Shown: in pieces, positions 15,934 to 25,828 of the stretch
Position numbering within the stretch: position 1 is the stretch's first letter
Layout: each line of letters begins with the position of its first letter
From: Glaciecola sp965658765
Lineage (GTDB): Bacteria > Pseudomonadota > Gammaproteobacteria > Enterobacterales > Alteromonadaceae
Reading direction: 5' to 3'
DNA: 64,000 nucleotides
Assembly: GCA_965658765.1 (NCBI GenBank)
Contig: CBFHTO010000012.1
Coordinates: 1 to 64,000, forward strand
Program-made: the position numbers and the translations under genes
The notes under the pieces: model-generated
Database searches by the model: none
What the model was told of the DNA's origin: nothing
Seen by the model: the letters and a program-made list of their open reading frames with translations, nothing else

Positions 15934-16710
15934 ATGTGCGAACTACTTGGAATGACGGCAAACGTTCCGACAGATATTTGTTTTAGCTTTAGTGGTTTGA
16001 TGCAGCGTGGTGGGCGAACAGGCCCTCACAAAGATGGCTTTGGTGTCACTTTTTATGAGGGCAAGGGATCACGAACCTTTAAAGATTCAAATCCAAGCTG
16101 TGCCTCAAAAGTGGCACAATTCATCAAACAATATCCCATTAAAAGCTGTTCAGTAATCAGTCATATTCGCCAAGCAAATAGGGGTGGCGTTAGTTTAGAA
16201 AACACGCATCCTTTCACTCGAGAACTATGGGGACAAAGCTGGACTTTTGCCCACAATGGCCAACTAACGGGCTACAAAAAGTCGCTCGAAATTAAATATC
16301 ACATCCCTGTCGGCTCTACTGACAGTGAACGAGCATTCTGCTGGATTCTCGACAAAATGTTTGAACGATTTGGTCGAAGGAAGCCAAGTCGAATGACTAC
16401 TGTATTTCGATTTATTGCGACATTATGTAACAAGTTACAGCAACTGGGTGTATACAACATGCTATTAAGTAACGGTGATTATATGTTTGCCTATTGCACC
16501 AATCACTTGCATTGGATTACGCGCCGAGCACCGTTTGGAAAAGCCACATTGATTGATGAAGAGATGTCTGTTGATTTTCAAACCGTCACCACATCAAAAG
16601 ACATAGTGACCGTTATTTCTACTAGACCACTGACCGATAACGAGCAATGGCATAAGATGGAGACGGCAGAATATCAGTTATTCAAGTTTGGCGAGGCAAT
16701 AAAGCTGTAG
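15934..16710 (+). CDS. Class II glutamine amidotransferase, YafJ family
   Basis: 258 residues, the usual length for YafJ-like proteins. It starts MCELLGM: after removal of Met the cysteine becomes the N-terminal nucleophile that hydrolyses glutamine. Further marks are the GGRTGPHKDGFG region, SHIRQANRGGVS, and FAHNGQL near residue 107. The family has the amidotransferase fold without a synthase domain, and its physiological acceptor is not firmly known. It is transcribed away from frdA and converges with the NO-signalling operon, leaving only 10 bases between the stops. Confidence 0.85.
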   Translation: MCELLGMTANVPTDICFSFSGLMQRGGRTGPHKDGFGVTFYEGKGSRTFKDSNPSCASKVAQFIKQYPIKSCSVISHIRQANRGGVSLENTHPFTRELWGQSWTFAHNGQLTGYKKSLEIKYHIPVGSTDSERAFCWILDKMFERFGRRKPSRMTTVFRFIATLCNKLQQLGVYNMLLSNGDYMFAYCTNHLHWITRRAPFGKATLIDEEMSVDFQTVTTSKDIVTVISTRPLTDNEQWHKMETAEYQLFKFGEAIKL

Positions 16711-16720
16711 CCACTTTTGT

Positions 16721-17854
16721 TCATATCAATTTCTTGAGTTGCTCTTGGATCGTAAAGAGACCATCTTCAATCTCAAGCTCATTTGTAATATTTTCATTCA
16801 GTAAAGCGGTATGTCTAGCTACCATTTCCGCCAATACTTCTTCTTGGTCAACGGATAAGCCTAGGCTATAAAAACTCTCTTGATAATCCAGTGGCATATC
16901 CTCTACGACCTTTAGAAGCGAATCGCGATATTTATTTTTCATCGCAGAAAGCATATCGAGAGCGGTCAAGACATCGCTTATACCCTCTTTTTGTTGCATA
17001 TCTGAATGTTTTGATGGCTCTGGTGCCGTTCTGCCTGAGCTAGCTAAACTGCCGTTAAGTGCGTCGGCATCCTCCAAAATCATCATTAGATTATCTCTAA
17101 GATCACCTAGAGCAACAGGATAATCCACAGGCATATTTTTGATAATGACTGATATTGACTCAAAATTGACAATATATCGGGTTCCCCGCTCTAAAAAGCG
17201 CCCTTGCATTTCGTTTGCTCGCCCTAAAAGATCCATTTCTAAAGGTGTTATAGCACCAGTGCTGGACTGATTATGCACCCTTTTTGGCGTCCTCAATTGC
17301 ACGCAAGCATCAATATTGAGACTGTCAAAAACATCAAACAAAGCAGCAATTAAACCCTCGTGTGTGCGTATTTTCAAACCAGCTCGCAAAAAGCCCAATA
17401 CCGTACCTAAGTGTCCAGCACTTGCGATTACCGACATCACCATATCGGAAGTTGTTTTGTTCTCTTCTTGTAGTTCGACAATCTTGGAACGCTCTTCCAG
17501 AACAAGTTGAACTTTTCGATTTACCACATGAGTTTCGATAGGTTTGGTGAGGTAATCGACCGCACCAACATCAAAGCCTTTCATGATCTCGTCCGTGCTA
17601 GTGTTACCAGATATAAACATAATTGGCAGATTTTGACGAATATCTAGGAGACGTCGACAAGTATCATAACCATTTAGATTCGGCATCATCACATCAAGCA
17701 ACACGAGATCAATGTCAGAGTTTTCTGTTACCATTTCTATGGCACCTTCACCGCTCGTCGAAACCACAATATTGTACTTATTTTTCAAAAGCTCCATAAG
17801 TATACGGAGCTCATTTGGTGAATCATCAACAATCAAAATGGTATGTTTATCCAT
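16721..17854 (-). CDS. Response regulator with an unrecognised C-terminal domain (NO-signalling operon)
   Basis: 377 residues. The receiver domain covers about 1-120, with acidic residues at ILIVDDSP, the phosphorylation aspartate at position 54 (VLLDVMMP) and the lysine in TKPIE. A short coiled coil (about 122-140) leads to a 230-residue domain with no DNA-binding, GGDEF, EAL or intact HD-GYP signature that I can see. Its first base overlaps the last base of the kinase gene, so the two are coupled. The likely input is phosphate from the hybrid kinase under control of the H-NOX protein. The output is unknown; a protein-protein or degenerate enzymatic role is possible. Confidence 0.75.
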   Translation of the reverse strand: MDKHTILIVDDSPNELRILMELLKNKYNIVVSTSGEGAIEMVTENSDIDLVLLDVMMPNLNGYDTCRRLLDIRQNLPIMFISGNTSTDEIMKGFDVGAVDYLTKPIETHVVNRKVQLVLEERSKIVELQEENKTTSDMVMSVIASAGHLGTVLGFLRAGLKIRTHEGLIAALFDVFDSLNIDACVQLRTPKRVHNQSSTGAITPLEMDLLGRANEMQGRFLERGTRYIVNFESISVIIKNMPVDYPVALGDLRDNLMMILEDADALNGSLASSGRTAPEPSKHSDMQQKEGISDVLTALDMLSAMKNKYRDSLLKVVEDMPLDYQESFYSLGLSVDQEEVLAEMVARHTALLNENITNELEIEDGLFTIQEQLKKLI

Positions 17855-19815
17855 TAATTTCTCATCTTTTCTTTTAGTGCCATCATACTGTGTTCTAATT
17901 GCTTCATGTCAAATCTTTCCATCAAGGCCATGCTTGTTTTGAGATGCTCCTGAATATCAACAGAAGTGTCATATTGTTGTAACTTTCTAATCGCAAGCTC
18001 TGCCGAGTTAACATCTCTATGGACGTTTGTTATAACGATATCGACCAACTCAATAAATTCTGAATGTGAAAACGGCAGTTTAATACCCTCGTCAAGCGAT
18101 TCGGAACTCGTATGTATCATTTTTAAATGCGTTCTTAAATCATCTATTTGAGATTGCATACTTATTTTATCAGTCTCATTTAATTTACCATTTTCCTTCA
18201 GCACTATCTGACCTTCCTCCGCCAGTTTCGCAAGGTCTTTAAGCCCAAGGTTACTTCCACTCCCTTTCATCCGATGCAATATGGCATCCATTTGCTCTGT
18301 ATCACCATCTAACTCAGCAAGATCCAATAGTTCTTTGACCTCGACATGATCCTCAACAAAATTCATAAGTAGAGTCAACATCAAAGCTGAGTCGCCGTTA
18401 AGTCTATTTAAGGCGTCGTTAACATCGACACCGGGTATTTCCAATGACCCATTATCACTTTGCGCTCCCTCAGACTCTAAAACAACATCTGAAACCAAGT
18501 CTTCAATCGTGGACCGCAACAATTCCTTATCGATGGGTTTTGATATATGACCTTGCATGCCGGCATCTTTGCAGTGTTTTATATGTTCATCTGTACTGTG
18601 AGCCGTCATTGCAACAATCGGACAGTCAGGCTTAATCAAGTCATTAGCTCGAATTTCCCGTGTTGCTTCGATACCGTCCATAACTGGCATCTGTAAATCC
18701 ATAAAAATGATATCGAAGGATTTATTTTGCAATATGTCTACCGCTCGCTGACCGTTTTCAGCAATTTCGACAGACATGTCCCAAGATTCTAGCACGCGTT
18801 TTGCGACTAATTGATTTATTCGGTTATCCTCTACAAGCAGAATGTTGAGATTTTTACGTAGTGAGGTTTTGTTTTCTTCAAATGGCGGTGATTCATATAT
18901 GTCGACGTCAGTGACGTCTTGTTCGGCATGAGGTAATAAGTCTAACATGACCTCAAAGCAACTTCCCTCACCTATTTGGCTTGAGACAGAGACAGTTCCT
19001 TGCATTAAATCAACCAGCTTTTTAGTGATGGTCATGCCCAAGCCAGTGCCGCCAAAATTTCTAGTAATCGTTGTATCAGCCTGTTCAAACGCATTAAAAA
19101 TATTCTCTAAACTTGCCTGCCCCATTCCAATACCAGTATCTCGAACGGCTATGTGATAAGTCTTATCACCGACTTTGTCGACCGACATTTCAACACTGCC
19201 TTCATGGGTGAACTTGATCGCGTTAGATAGTAAATTTGAAATAATTTGTGTGAGTCTTAATTTATCAGCAAGGACTGAACCTTTGATTTGTTTATCTACT
19301 TTCAGACCAAATTCAATACCTTTTTGACTCGCTTGTAATTCAAATGGCTTACATACCGTTTTAAAATAACTTCCCAACTCTAGCGGCATTTCAGTTAAAT
19401 CAATTTTATCCGCTTCAATTTTAGAAAAATCAAGTACGTCATTTATAACCATCAGTAGATGTTCACCAGACGCCTTGGCAATTGATAATAACTCACTTTG
19501 CTCAGCATTTAAGGTACCGTCTTCGAGCAAGCCTAATATACCTAAAACACCATTCAATGGCGTGCGCAATTCATGACTCATATTGGCAATAAAATCAGAC
19601 TTTATTTGCAAGGCAAGAAGCGCTTCATCTCGCGCTTTTTGCATAAGTGCTGTGCGCTGAGCAATGAGTTTCTCGAGTCCGTTGCTTAAATTCTTAAGCT
19701 CCATGTTTTTGTCATAGAGTTCTCTAGATTTTTTCTCAAGAAGGTCTTCAGCCTCTTGTCTTGCAAGCTTTGCTCGCTCAACCCTGCGTTTTAACTTTGA
19801 AAGCTCATCTGTCAT
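17854..19815 (-). CDS. Hybrid sensor histidine kinase partnered with H-NOX (HnoK-like)
   Basis: 653 residues, no membrane segment. An N-terminal coiled coil (about 1-70) leads into a HisKA domain with the phospho-accepting His at about residue 81 (ANMSHELRTPLNG). Next come an ATPase domain (NLLSNAIKFT, DTGIGM, GGTGLGM), a receiver domain from about 320 (IIFMDLQMP carries the aspartate) and an Hpt domain (HRMKGSGSNLG). This is a full internal phosphorelay. It has no sensory domain of its own, which fits control by the H-NOX protein encoded 49 bases upstream, and it is coupled to the response regulator gene downstream. Confidence 0.85.
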   Translation of the reverse strand: MTDELSKLKRRVERAKLARQEAEDLLEKKSRELYDKNMELKNLSNGLEKLIAQRTALMQKARDEALLALQIKSDFIANMSHELRTPLNGVLGILGLLEDGTLNAEQSELLSIAKASGEHLLMVINDVLDFSKIEADKIDLTEMPLELGSYFKTVCKPFELQASQKGIEFGLKVDKQIKGSVLADKLRLTQIISNLLSNAIKFTHEGSVEMSVDKVGDKTYHIAVRDTGIGMGQASLENIFNAFEQADTTITRNFGGTGLGMTITKKLVDLMQGTVSVSSQIGEGSCFEVMLDLLPHAEQDVTDVDIYESPPFEENKTSLRKNLNILLVEDNRINQLVAKRVLESWDMSVEIAENGQRAVDILQNKSFDIIFMDLQMPVMDGIEATREIRANDLIKPDCPIVAMTAHSTDEHIKHCKDAGMQGHISKPIDKELLRSTIEDLVSDVVLESEGAQSDNGSLEIPGVDVNDALNRLNGDSALMLTLLMNFVEDHVEVKELLDLAELDGDTEQMDAILHRMKGSGSNLGLKDLAKLAEEGQIVLKENGKLNETDKISMQSQIDDLRTHLKMIHTSSESLDEGIKLPFSHSEFIELVDIVITNVHRDVNSAELAIRKLQQYDTSVDIQEHLKTSMALMERFDMKQLEHSMMALKEKMRN

Positions 19816-19864
19816 AAGGGAAACCTACGCTCACTATTCATTCGGATATAATTCATAGCACGCA

Positions 19865-20410
19865 TTAATGTGGGTAAATATCAAACTTACAGTGATAAAC
19901 TGCTCCCTTCGTCCATTTTTCCATAGCAACGTTGAACGTTTCTTTGTAGTATTCGCTGGTTTTCAAGATGAGGCCATAAGCAACTTCCGCTAAAGGCCTT
20001 ACAGACTCATAGTTCAAGATAAAATGTCCATCATCCTTGTCCGTTTCGTAGGAAAATTTTGGCAATTGTGCGTCTGGATACAATTTGCGAACTTCAACAT
20101 GAATATGCTCATCTACAGTTTTAAGTAACTCGACCGTAGAACCGGCTTCTTCGAAAAAACTGGAAAATTTGAGCGCAAACTGCTCCCCTAAATGTTTACC
20201 AAACAAGGTCAACAAGTCGCTGACCGGTATTTCGCTCTGTTTGTGTAACTCTACAACCATTGCTTCTAGTTCTGCATAGTCATAAGAACCAACAGAAGTG
20301 TAGGCACCTTTTGAAGATGGCTTAGTATTATCAATCAACAAATCCACCATGTCTTCGTCGAACGTGGATTCGACCAAGTTAAAAAACTCTGTAAATACTA
20401 GACCTTTCAT
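19865..20410 (-). CDS. H-NOX haem protein, nitric oxide sensor
   Basis: 181 residues, the standard H-NOX length, starting MKGLVFTEF as most family members do. The haem-ligand histidine fits His104 in HIHVEVRKLYPDA, and the haem-propionate motif YxSxR is NYESVRP (Y134, S136, R138). At the position of the distal tyrosine that gives O2 binding in some anaerobes there is a valine (about 143), so it should bind NO and not O2. I chose the ATG at 20410 because the family start falls there; a TTG at 20464 would add 18 residues not typical of the family. It is first in an operon with the kinase and regulator. Confidence 0.9.
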   Translation of the reverse strand: MKGLVFTEFFNLVESTFDEDMVDLLIDNTKPSSKGAYTSVGSYDYAELEAMVVELHKQSEIPVSDLLTLFGKHLGEQFALKFSSFFEEAGSTVELLKTVDEHIHVEVRKLYPDAQLPKFSYETDKDDGHFILNYESVRPLAEVAYGLILKTSEYYKETFNVAMEKWTKGAVYHCKFDIYPH

Positions 20411-20651
20411 AGGCTCACTAATACGCTCCGTTGGTATTCCTTCTAAAGTAACAAAAATCCTCAAGGATAAATATAATCTAAAGTCTATTTTTCAGGGCAA
20501 AAACAGACAGAGTTAATACATAGGTACACATTAAGATACTTACGACAGAGTTTTAATTTTTAAGGTGTCAGCAGTGCACAAGATATGTATACTTTTATTT
20601 ATAACTATTTAACTTTCATGATCCAACGACTACATCATTTAAGGACAAAAC

Positions 20652-22064
20652 ATGATCACACCGATTATACTTGCAGGCGGGACTGGAAGCCGGTTATGGC
20701 CAAAATCAAGAGCGGCACTGCCAAAACAGTTTCTGCGCTTAACGAGTCACAACACGATGCTGCAAGACACAATACTCCGATTACCAAACGGGAAAACCGA
20801 GAAGCCTATTCTTATTTGCAACGAAGATCACCGCTTTTTAGCAGCTGAGCAATTAAGAACAGCAGACATCGACCACGCAGGTATTATGCTTGAGCCCGTC
20901 GGGAGAAATACCGCTCCTGCAATCGCTCTAGCGGCATTACTCGCCACAAAAAATGGACAAGACCCTACCTTATTAGTCCTCGCTGCTGATCATTTAATTG
21001 AAGACCATCAAGCGTATGCAAAAGCCATTGAGCAAGCCGAAGAACTTGCGAACTCGGGGAAACTAGTTACCTTCGGGATAGTGCCAACTGAACCACATAC
21101 AGGTTACGGCTACATAAAGTCAGGTAGTGAAATAAATGGAATAGCCTATGAAGTCGCTGAGTTTGTCGAAAAACCGGGGATGGAAACTGCAGTAGAATAT
21201 TTCGAGGGCAAATGCCACTACTGGAACAGTGGCATGTTTATGTTCAAAGCTAGTGCATACTTAAGCGAATTAAAACAACATCGAATTGATATTTTTGAAG
21301 CCTGTGAAAAAGCTATGGAAAACATAGAAAACGACCTAGATTTTATCAGAGTCGACAAGGAAGCTTTCGAAAAATGTCCTGATGATTCTATTGATTATGC
21401 TGTGATGGAGAAAACAGGCAGAGCTTGCATGGTACCACTCGATGCTAACTGGAGTGACGTTGGTAGTTGGAGTTCTCTTTGGGAAACTCATCGCGGTAAA
21501 GATGCTTGTGGAAACGCAGTTATCGGCGACGTTATGCTTGAGAACGTAAACAATAGCTACATAAACTCAGAAGATAGACTTATATCAGTGATAGGTCTAG
21601 ATGACATTGTTGTTGTCGAAACAAAAGACTCGGTATTAGTCGCTAATAGACACAAAGTCCAAGACATAAAGGCTATAGTAAATCGACTAAAGTCAGAGAA
21701 TAGAAGTGAATTTAAATTCCATAGAGAAGTATTCCGCCCGTGGGGCAGCTATGATTCAGTCGATAATGGCGAACGGTATCAAGTAAAGAGAATAAGCGTT
21801 AAACCTGGAGAAAAGCTGTCGGTTCAGATGCATCACCATCGAGCGGAGCATTGGATCGTGGTCAGCGGAACGGCGAGCGTCACCATAGGTGAAACGACTC
21901 AACTTGTGACTGAAAATGAATCTGTCTATATTCCCATTGGAGAGGTGCATGCTCTCGAAAACCCTGGAAAAATCCCATTGGAATTGATAGAAGTCCAATC
22001 CGGTTCTTATTTAGGAGAGGACGATATAGTGAGATACTCTGACCGTTATGGAAGAGTGAAGTAG
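20652..22064 (+). CDS. manC: Mannose-1-phosphate guanylyltransferase / mannose-6-phosphate isomerase
   Basis: 470 residues with two domains. The N-terminal nucleotidyltransferase has the pyrophosphorylase motif AGGTGSRLWP..S....PKQF and FVEKPG; the C-terminal isomerase cupin (about 350-470) has FRPWGSYDSVDNGERYQVKRI and QMHHHRAEHW. It makes GDP-mannose, and possibly also mannose-6-phosphate, for exopolysaccharide or O-antigen. AAGGA precedes the ATG. The downstream O-antigen ligase-like gene supports a polysaccharide role. It could equally be called cpsB or algA. Confidence 0.9.
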   Translation: MITPIILAGGTGSRLWPKSRAALPKQFLRLTSHNTMLQDTILRLPNGKTEKPILICNEDHRFLAAEQLRTADIDHAGIMLEPVGRNTAPAIALAALLATKNGQDPTLLVLAADHLIEDHQAYAKAIEQAEELANSGKLVTFGIVPTEPHTGYGYIKSGSEINGIAYEVAEFVEKPGMETAVEYFEGKCHYWNSGMFMFKASAYLSELKQHRIDIFEACEKAMENIENDLDFIRVDKEAFEKCPDDSIDYAVMEKTGRACMVPLDANWSDVGSWSSLWETHRGKDACGNAVIGDVMLENVNNSYINSEDRLISVIGLDDIVVVETKDSVLVANRHKVQDIKAIVNRLKSENRSEFKFHREVFRPWGSYDSVDNGERYQVKRISVKPGEKLSVQMHHHRAEHWIVVSGTASVTIGETTQLVTENESVYIPIGEVHALENPGKIPLELIEVQSGSYLGEDDIVRYSDRYGRVK

Positions 22065-22198
22065 TATAGATTTGGCTTCAATTTGCTATAAAATTTGATG
22101 GAAACCTAGCCCATTCTGCTAAAATGCCAGATGAGGCTCAAAACAATCTTGGAACAACTTTATTACGCGGGCTAGTTAGCACTAGGTTTGACTAACTT

Positions 22199-23629
22199 AT
22201 GCGCGTTGAAGCAAATCATGGAATTTCTCAAAATTTGAACCAATTAAACCAAAGGCAAAATCTATATTTTTTGCTCTCTATTGTTTTTTTATTACCATTA
22301 CCACTAGGCGCTGATGTTGCTTGGGCATGGAGCTTATTTGAACTTGCGATTTTTGCACTTACGTTGAAGCTCCTCTTTGAACGTAAAAATGAACGATATT
22401 TGGGAGTCAAAGATTACTTCAGTGCCATTTTGTTGTGGTTTATATTTCTTTTTGTTGGCATATTACAGATCCTCGCTTTACCAGACTTTATCGTTGCACT
22501 GCTTTCTCCCACTTCATTTGAGATCTATCAATCAGTAGACACTACTTTTTCATATATATCAGTCGACACTGGTCTTAGTGCGATATCCCTAGTAAAGAGC
22601 ATTAGTCTTTTCTGTTTATTTTTATCAATATTAATAATCGTTCGAACGGTAGATTCACTTAAAATGCTCCTCACAATTATGCTTGCAAGTGGTTTTTTTC
22701 AAGCGTTTTACGCCAGCCTAGAATGGTTAATGGACTTGGAGGAAAGCCTCATTTTCTCACGTCCAATAAGGGGCTCAAGTGCAGGCAGTTTTGTCGATAG
22801 TGAGCACTTAAGTAATTTCCTTATTTTAAGCATCATCGCCGGATTTGGATTGCTCATTAATTCATTACAAGAGTATCGACAGAATAAACTTTCTGATATT
22901 AACAATCGTTTTGAAGCTTGCATTTCCTATTTGCTGGAGAATAAGCGAATTTTAGGAGCAAGCCTAAGTTTTATATTCATAGTCACGATAGCGGTTGGAA
23001 CCCCCCTGAGCAGCGCTGCAATAGGTATTTCGTTAGCAGTTGTTGGTAGTTTATCCTTGCTACTTATCAAAAGTCGCAGCACAGGTTTCACCGCATTATT
23101 GATCGGGATCTTTATTCTCGATCTTGTGTTAGTAAGTGCACACTTCGGAATGGAACGGGTTAAAAAAAGACTGGCACAAACAGAACATGAAGAGTCCTCT
23201 ATTTCACATGTCGTTAGCGATGCTTACCCTATCCTAGCAGACTTCCCGCTACTAGGCAGTGGTGGTGGTACGTTCGAAACTACGTTCCCAAGCTACCAAA
23301 AGTCATTTTCCGCTGAGCTACATTCGTCCATTAAAAATGACTATTTACAGTTCCTAGTCGAGTATGGGCTTATTGGAGGTTTTATTATATTCGCACTATT
23401 TATCTACTGCATTTATAAAGCGACTCACGCTATGTATGGAAGACGAAGTGCAGTATTCAAGGGGGCTTCATTTGCATGCTTGAGCGCATTTTTAGCGGTG
23501 GGTATCCATATGAGCCAAGATCATCCACTGCAAAATTATACTAACGCTTGCTACTTTGTCATATTTATTGCACTTAGCTTAATTTGTAACATCATTAAAG
23601 CTGATAGCCAAAAACATAGCTTGAAGTAA
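22199..23629 (+). CDS. O-antigen ligase / Wzy-type polymerase family membrane protein
   Basis: 476 residues with about ten or more membrane helices. The large periplasmic loop near 330-390 carries the Wzy_C-like pattern (DFPLLGSGGGTFETTFPSY, then SIKNDYLQFLVEYGLIGG), with histidine and arginine/lysine residues typical of enzymes that move lipid-linked polysaccharide. It would act on the periplasmic side, either joining O-antigen to lipid A-core or polymerising exopolysaccharide; sequence alone does not separate these. It follows manC after 134 bases. There are no glycosyltransferases nearby, so the rest of the pathway lies elsewhere. Confidence 0.8.
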   Translation: MRVEANHGISQNLNQLNQRQNLYFLLSIVFLLPLPLGADVAWAWSLFELAIFALTLKLLFERKNERYLGVKDYFSAILLWFIFLFVGILQILALPDFIVALLSPTSFEIYQSVDTTFSYISVDTGLSAISLVKSISLFCLFLSILIIVRTVDSLKMLLTIMLASGFFQAFYASLEWLMDLEESLIFSRPIRGSSAGSFVDSEHLSNFLILSIIAGFGLLINSLQEYRQNKLSDINNRFEACISYLLENKRILGASLSFIFIVTIAVGTPLSSAAIGISLAVVGSLSLLLIKSRSTGFTALLIGIFILDLVLVSAHFGMERVKKRLAQTEHEESSISHVVSDAYPILADFPLLGSGGGTFETTFPSYQKSFSAELHSSIKNDYLQFLVEYGLIGGFIIFALFIYCIYKATHAMYGRRSAVFKGASFACLSAFLAVGIHMSQDHPLQNYTNACYFVIFIALSLICNIIKADSQKHSLK

Positions 23630-23648
23630 GAAAATTTTTCTACGTATT

Positions 23649-24623
23649 TTACTTAGATTCACAGTTAAGATAGTTATCTACTACAAATAGATCTTTTTCT
23701 TGCATCCATTGGCAGGCTTCGTCTAGTGCGCCAAGGTAGTTGACACTGCTTAAGATCGTTTCTCTCGAGTACTTATTCCGAAGGCCCTTTGACATTCTCA
23801 ACTGAATCAAAGGTAATAACTCCTCTGTCATAGGATGCTCATTCTGAACAAGCATAATGCCGATTTTCGTTATTAATACGTGAATATATGCGTCTTGAGA
23901 TCCTAAGCGATCGACTCGTTTGAAGAGCGTTAAAAATTCAACATCAAACTCATTAAGGAGCCATTTGATCTCTAACACGCGAGCATGAGGTATCGGATAA
24001 AGAGGTCGGTGCTGAATTTGTGATAAGAATTGCGACTTAAGCTCTATCAGTGCGGGTTTTAAAGCACTTTCTTTGACATTATTTCGAAGTAATGACACAA
24101 GTTCGAGAGTAGTAGCATAACTTTCATATTTAGGATGTTGGGAATGTATTGCACTAGCTATATCAAAAGACTGTATCTTTTTCGTCAACTCTTTATCGCC
24201 CAGCGCAACTGAGTCAGCAGTTTGACTAAGCGTTGATACAGGCATTTCGTCGGCAAGGACATCAGCAATCCCAAACCTAATTGCATTGAACGATGCCATC
24301 AATGCCAAAACTGCAATTTTCCAAAAAAAGACTTGAGGTTGCATCAATCTGCTGAGTCTATTTAAAACGAGTTCTTGCAAGTGCTCTGAGTTGGTATTTG
24401 AGCGCGATGAACGCCTCGAGCGATGCCTTTTTGCTTGACTGTTGCGGCCCTTACTAACACCAGACTTACGATGTCTTGTTCGGCGACGACTAGAACTTTG
24501 AGCTCTGTCTTTTGATTCGCTTTCCCCTCGATGTTCGTGCTTATTAGAGTGAGTCGACACAATGTTCCTTGTTTCTCGGATACTGTCGCTTATAACTGTG
24601 AACAGACCCAATATTATAATCAT
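23649..24623 (-). CDS. Unknown membrane-associated protein with an arginine/serine-rich segment
   Basis: About 324 residues, not recognised. A hydrophobic N-terminus (about 1-14) is followed by a strikingly basic, low-complexity R/S/H-rich segment (about 25-75), a second hydrophobic stretch (about 100-115) and a C-terminal helical region of about 200 residues. That last part reads like a helical-repeat or sensor domain (ELVSLLRNN, EIKWLLNEFD, LLPLIQLRMSKG) and ends with a cysteine pair region. Neither possible start (ATG 24623, TTG 24638) has a good ribosome site. It converges with the ligase gene, 19 bases apart, so a link to polysaccharide is only positional. Confidence 0.6.
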   Translation of the reverse strand: MIIILGLFTVISDSIRETRNIVSTHSNKHEHRGESESKDRAQSSSRRRTRHRKSGVSKGRNSQAKRHRSRRSSRSNTNSEHLQELVLNRLSRLMQPQVFFWKIAVLALMASFNAIRFGIADVLADEMPVSTLSQTADSVALGDKELTKKIQSFDIASAIHSQHPKYESYATTLELVSLLRNNVKESALKPALIELKSQFLSQIQHRPLYPIPHARVLEIKWLLNEFDVEFLTLFKRVDRLGSQDAYIHVLITKIGIMLVQNEHPMTEELLPLIQLRMSKGLRNKYSRETILSSVNYLGALDEACQWMQEKDLFVVDNYLNCESK

Positions 24624-24724
24624 GCATAGTTTAATCAAAATTACAGCAAAGTTGTAACTGAGTGAGCTAAAATTCTAATTTTTGACTAGAAACTATGTAT
24701 CAATTTTATAAGTAGTAACACTTT

Positions 24725-25621
24725 ATGCTCCCGATGGTATTCCATCCAATATATAGCCAACTGGATCTTCCAACAAAGCACAGATTTCCCATTGAAAAAT
24801 ATCAGGGGATTCGCGACCGACTAAATGATGAAGGAGTTCCCGATGCCTGGTTCTCTGAACCAGAGGCTTTGCTCATAGAAGATCTATGCCGAGTATTTGA
24901 TCCTTCATACATAAGAGCATTGACTCAAGGTAAACTTGACCGAAAAGCAATGCGACGAATCGGTTTTGAGTGGTCAGAGCAACTTATTAAAAGGACTCTG
25001 ACCGCTGCTGGCGGCACCGTGCTCACATCTCAATTAGCAATAAAGCATGGTAAGGCACTTAATTTGACTGGTGGCTACCACCATGCGTTTGCAAACTTTG
25101 GATCTGGCTTTTGTATGATAAATGACCTTTATTTAGCTGCCTTGAGTTTGCTTCAAGAACCGTCTATCGACAAGGTACTTATTTTCGATTGTGACGTACA
25201 TCAGGGCGATGGTACCGCAAAGTTAGCATCAAGTAACGAACGAATCTATACTGTTTCACTGCACGGTGAAAAAAACTTCCCCTACCGAAAACAGCAATCA
25301 GATATGGATTTCGCTCTAGAAAAAGGCGTTCAAGATTCTGAGTACCTAGAACTCGTGGAACATGCATTAAGTTTGGCATTACGCTACTCACAATGCGATG
25401 CAGTTATTTATGATGCGGGTGTGGACGTACACGAAAACGACGATTTAGGCCTACTCAATATTAGTACATCTGGTATCTATCAACGTGATAAATTAGTTTT
25501 CGATACCGTCGAAGCCCTAGGCGTGCCTATTATGGCCGTGATCGGCGGTGGCTATCAGCGCGATATAAATAAGCTTGTAGATGCGCACATTCAACTTTTT
25601 AAAGCGGCTGATGCTTTCTAG
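24725..25621 (+). CDS. Histone deacetylase / acetoin-utilization family protein
   Basis: 298 residues, the usual size for bacterial class IV-like deacetylases. Marks in order are the histidine pair GGYHHAF (near 115), NDLYLAALSLL, the metal-binding FDCDVHQGDGT (near 155-165), DAGVDVHENDDLG with the second metal aspartate, and the GGGYQRD loop. It should be a zinc amidohydrolase that removes acetyl or similar groups from lysines, polyamines or small molecules; the substrate is unknown. It is divergent from the RS-rich gene and has no acetyltransferase partner nearby. Confidence 0.85.
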   Translation: MLPMVFHPIYSQLDLPTKHRFPIEKYQGIRDRLNDEGVPDAWFSEPEALLIEDLCRVFDPSYIRALTQGKLDRKAMRRIGFEWSEQLIKRTLTAAGGTVLTSQLAIKHGKALNLTGGYHHAFANFGSGFCMINDLYLAALSLLQEPSIDKVLIFDCDVHQGDGTAKLASSNERIYTVSLHGEKNFPYRKQQSDMDFALEKGVQDSEYLELVEHALSLALRYSQCDAVIYDAGVDVHENDDLGLLNISTSGIYQRDKLVFDTVEALGVPIMAVIGGGYQRDINKLVDAHIQLFKAADAF

Positions 25622-25828
25622 AAATTTACTCATCAAAATGATTGCAATTGAGGCATTTTTTGAACTACACTGTACATATAAACAGTTAAAAATTCGCAAG
25701 TTAAGAGTCTAAAACCCAAGCTCTTTATGTTGAAAGCTCTTCATGTTGAATATAAAACTGTAAAATTATAAGTCAGCCTCTAGTGAGCGCCGGTATCTAA
25801 GTTCATGGTGGCAAAAAAGGATGAGAGA

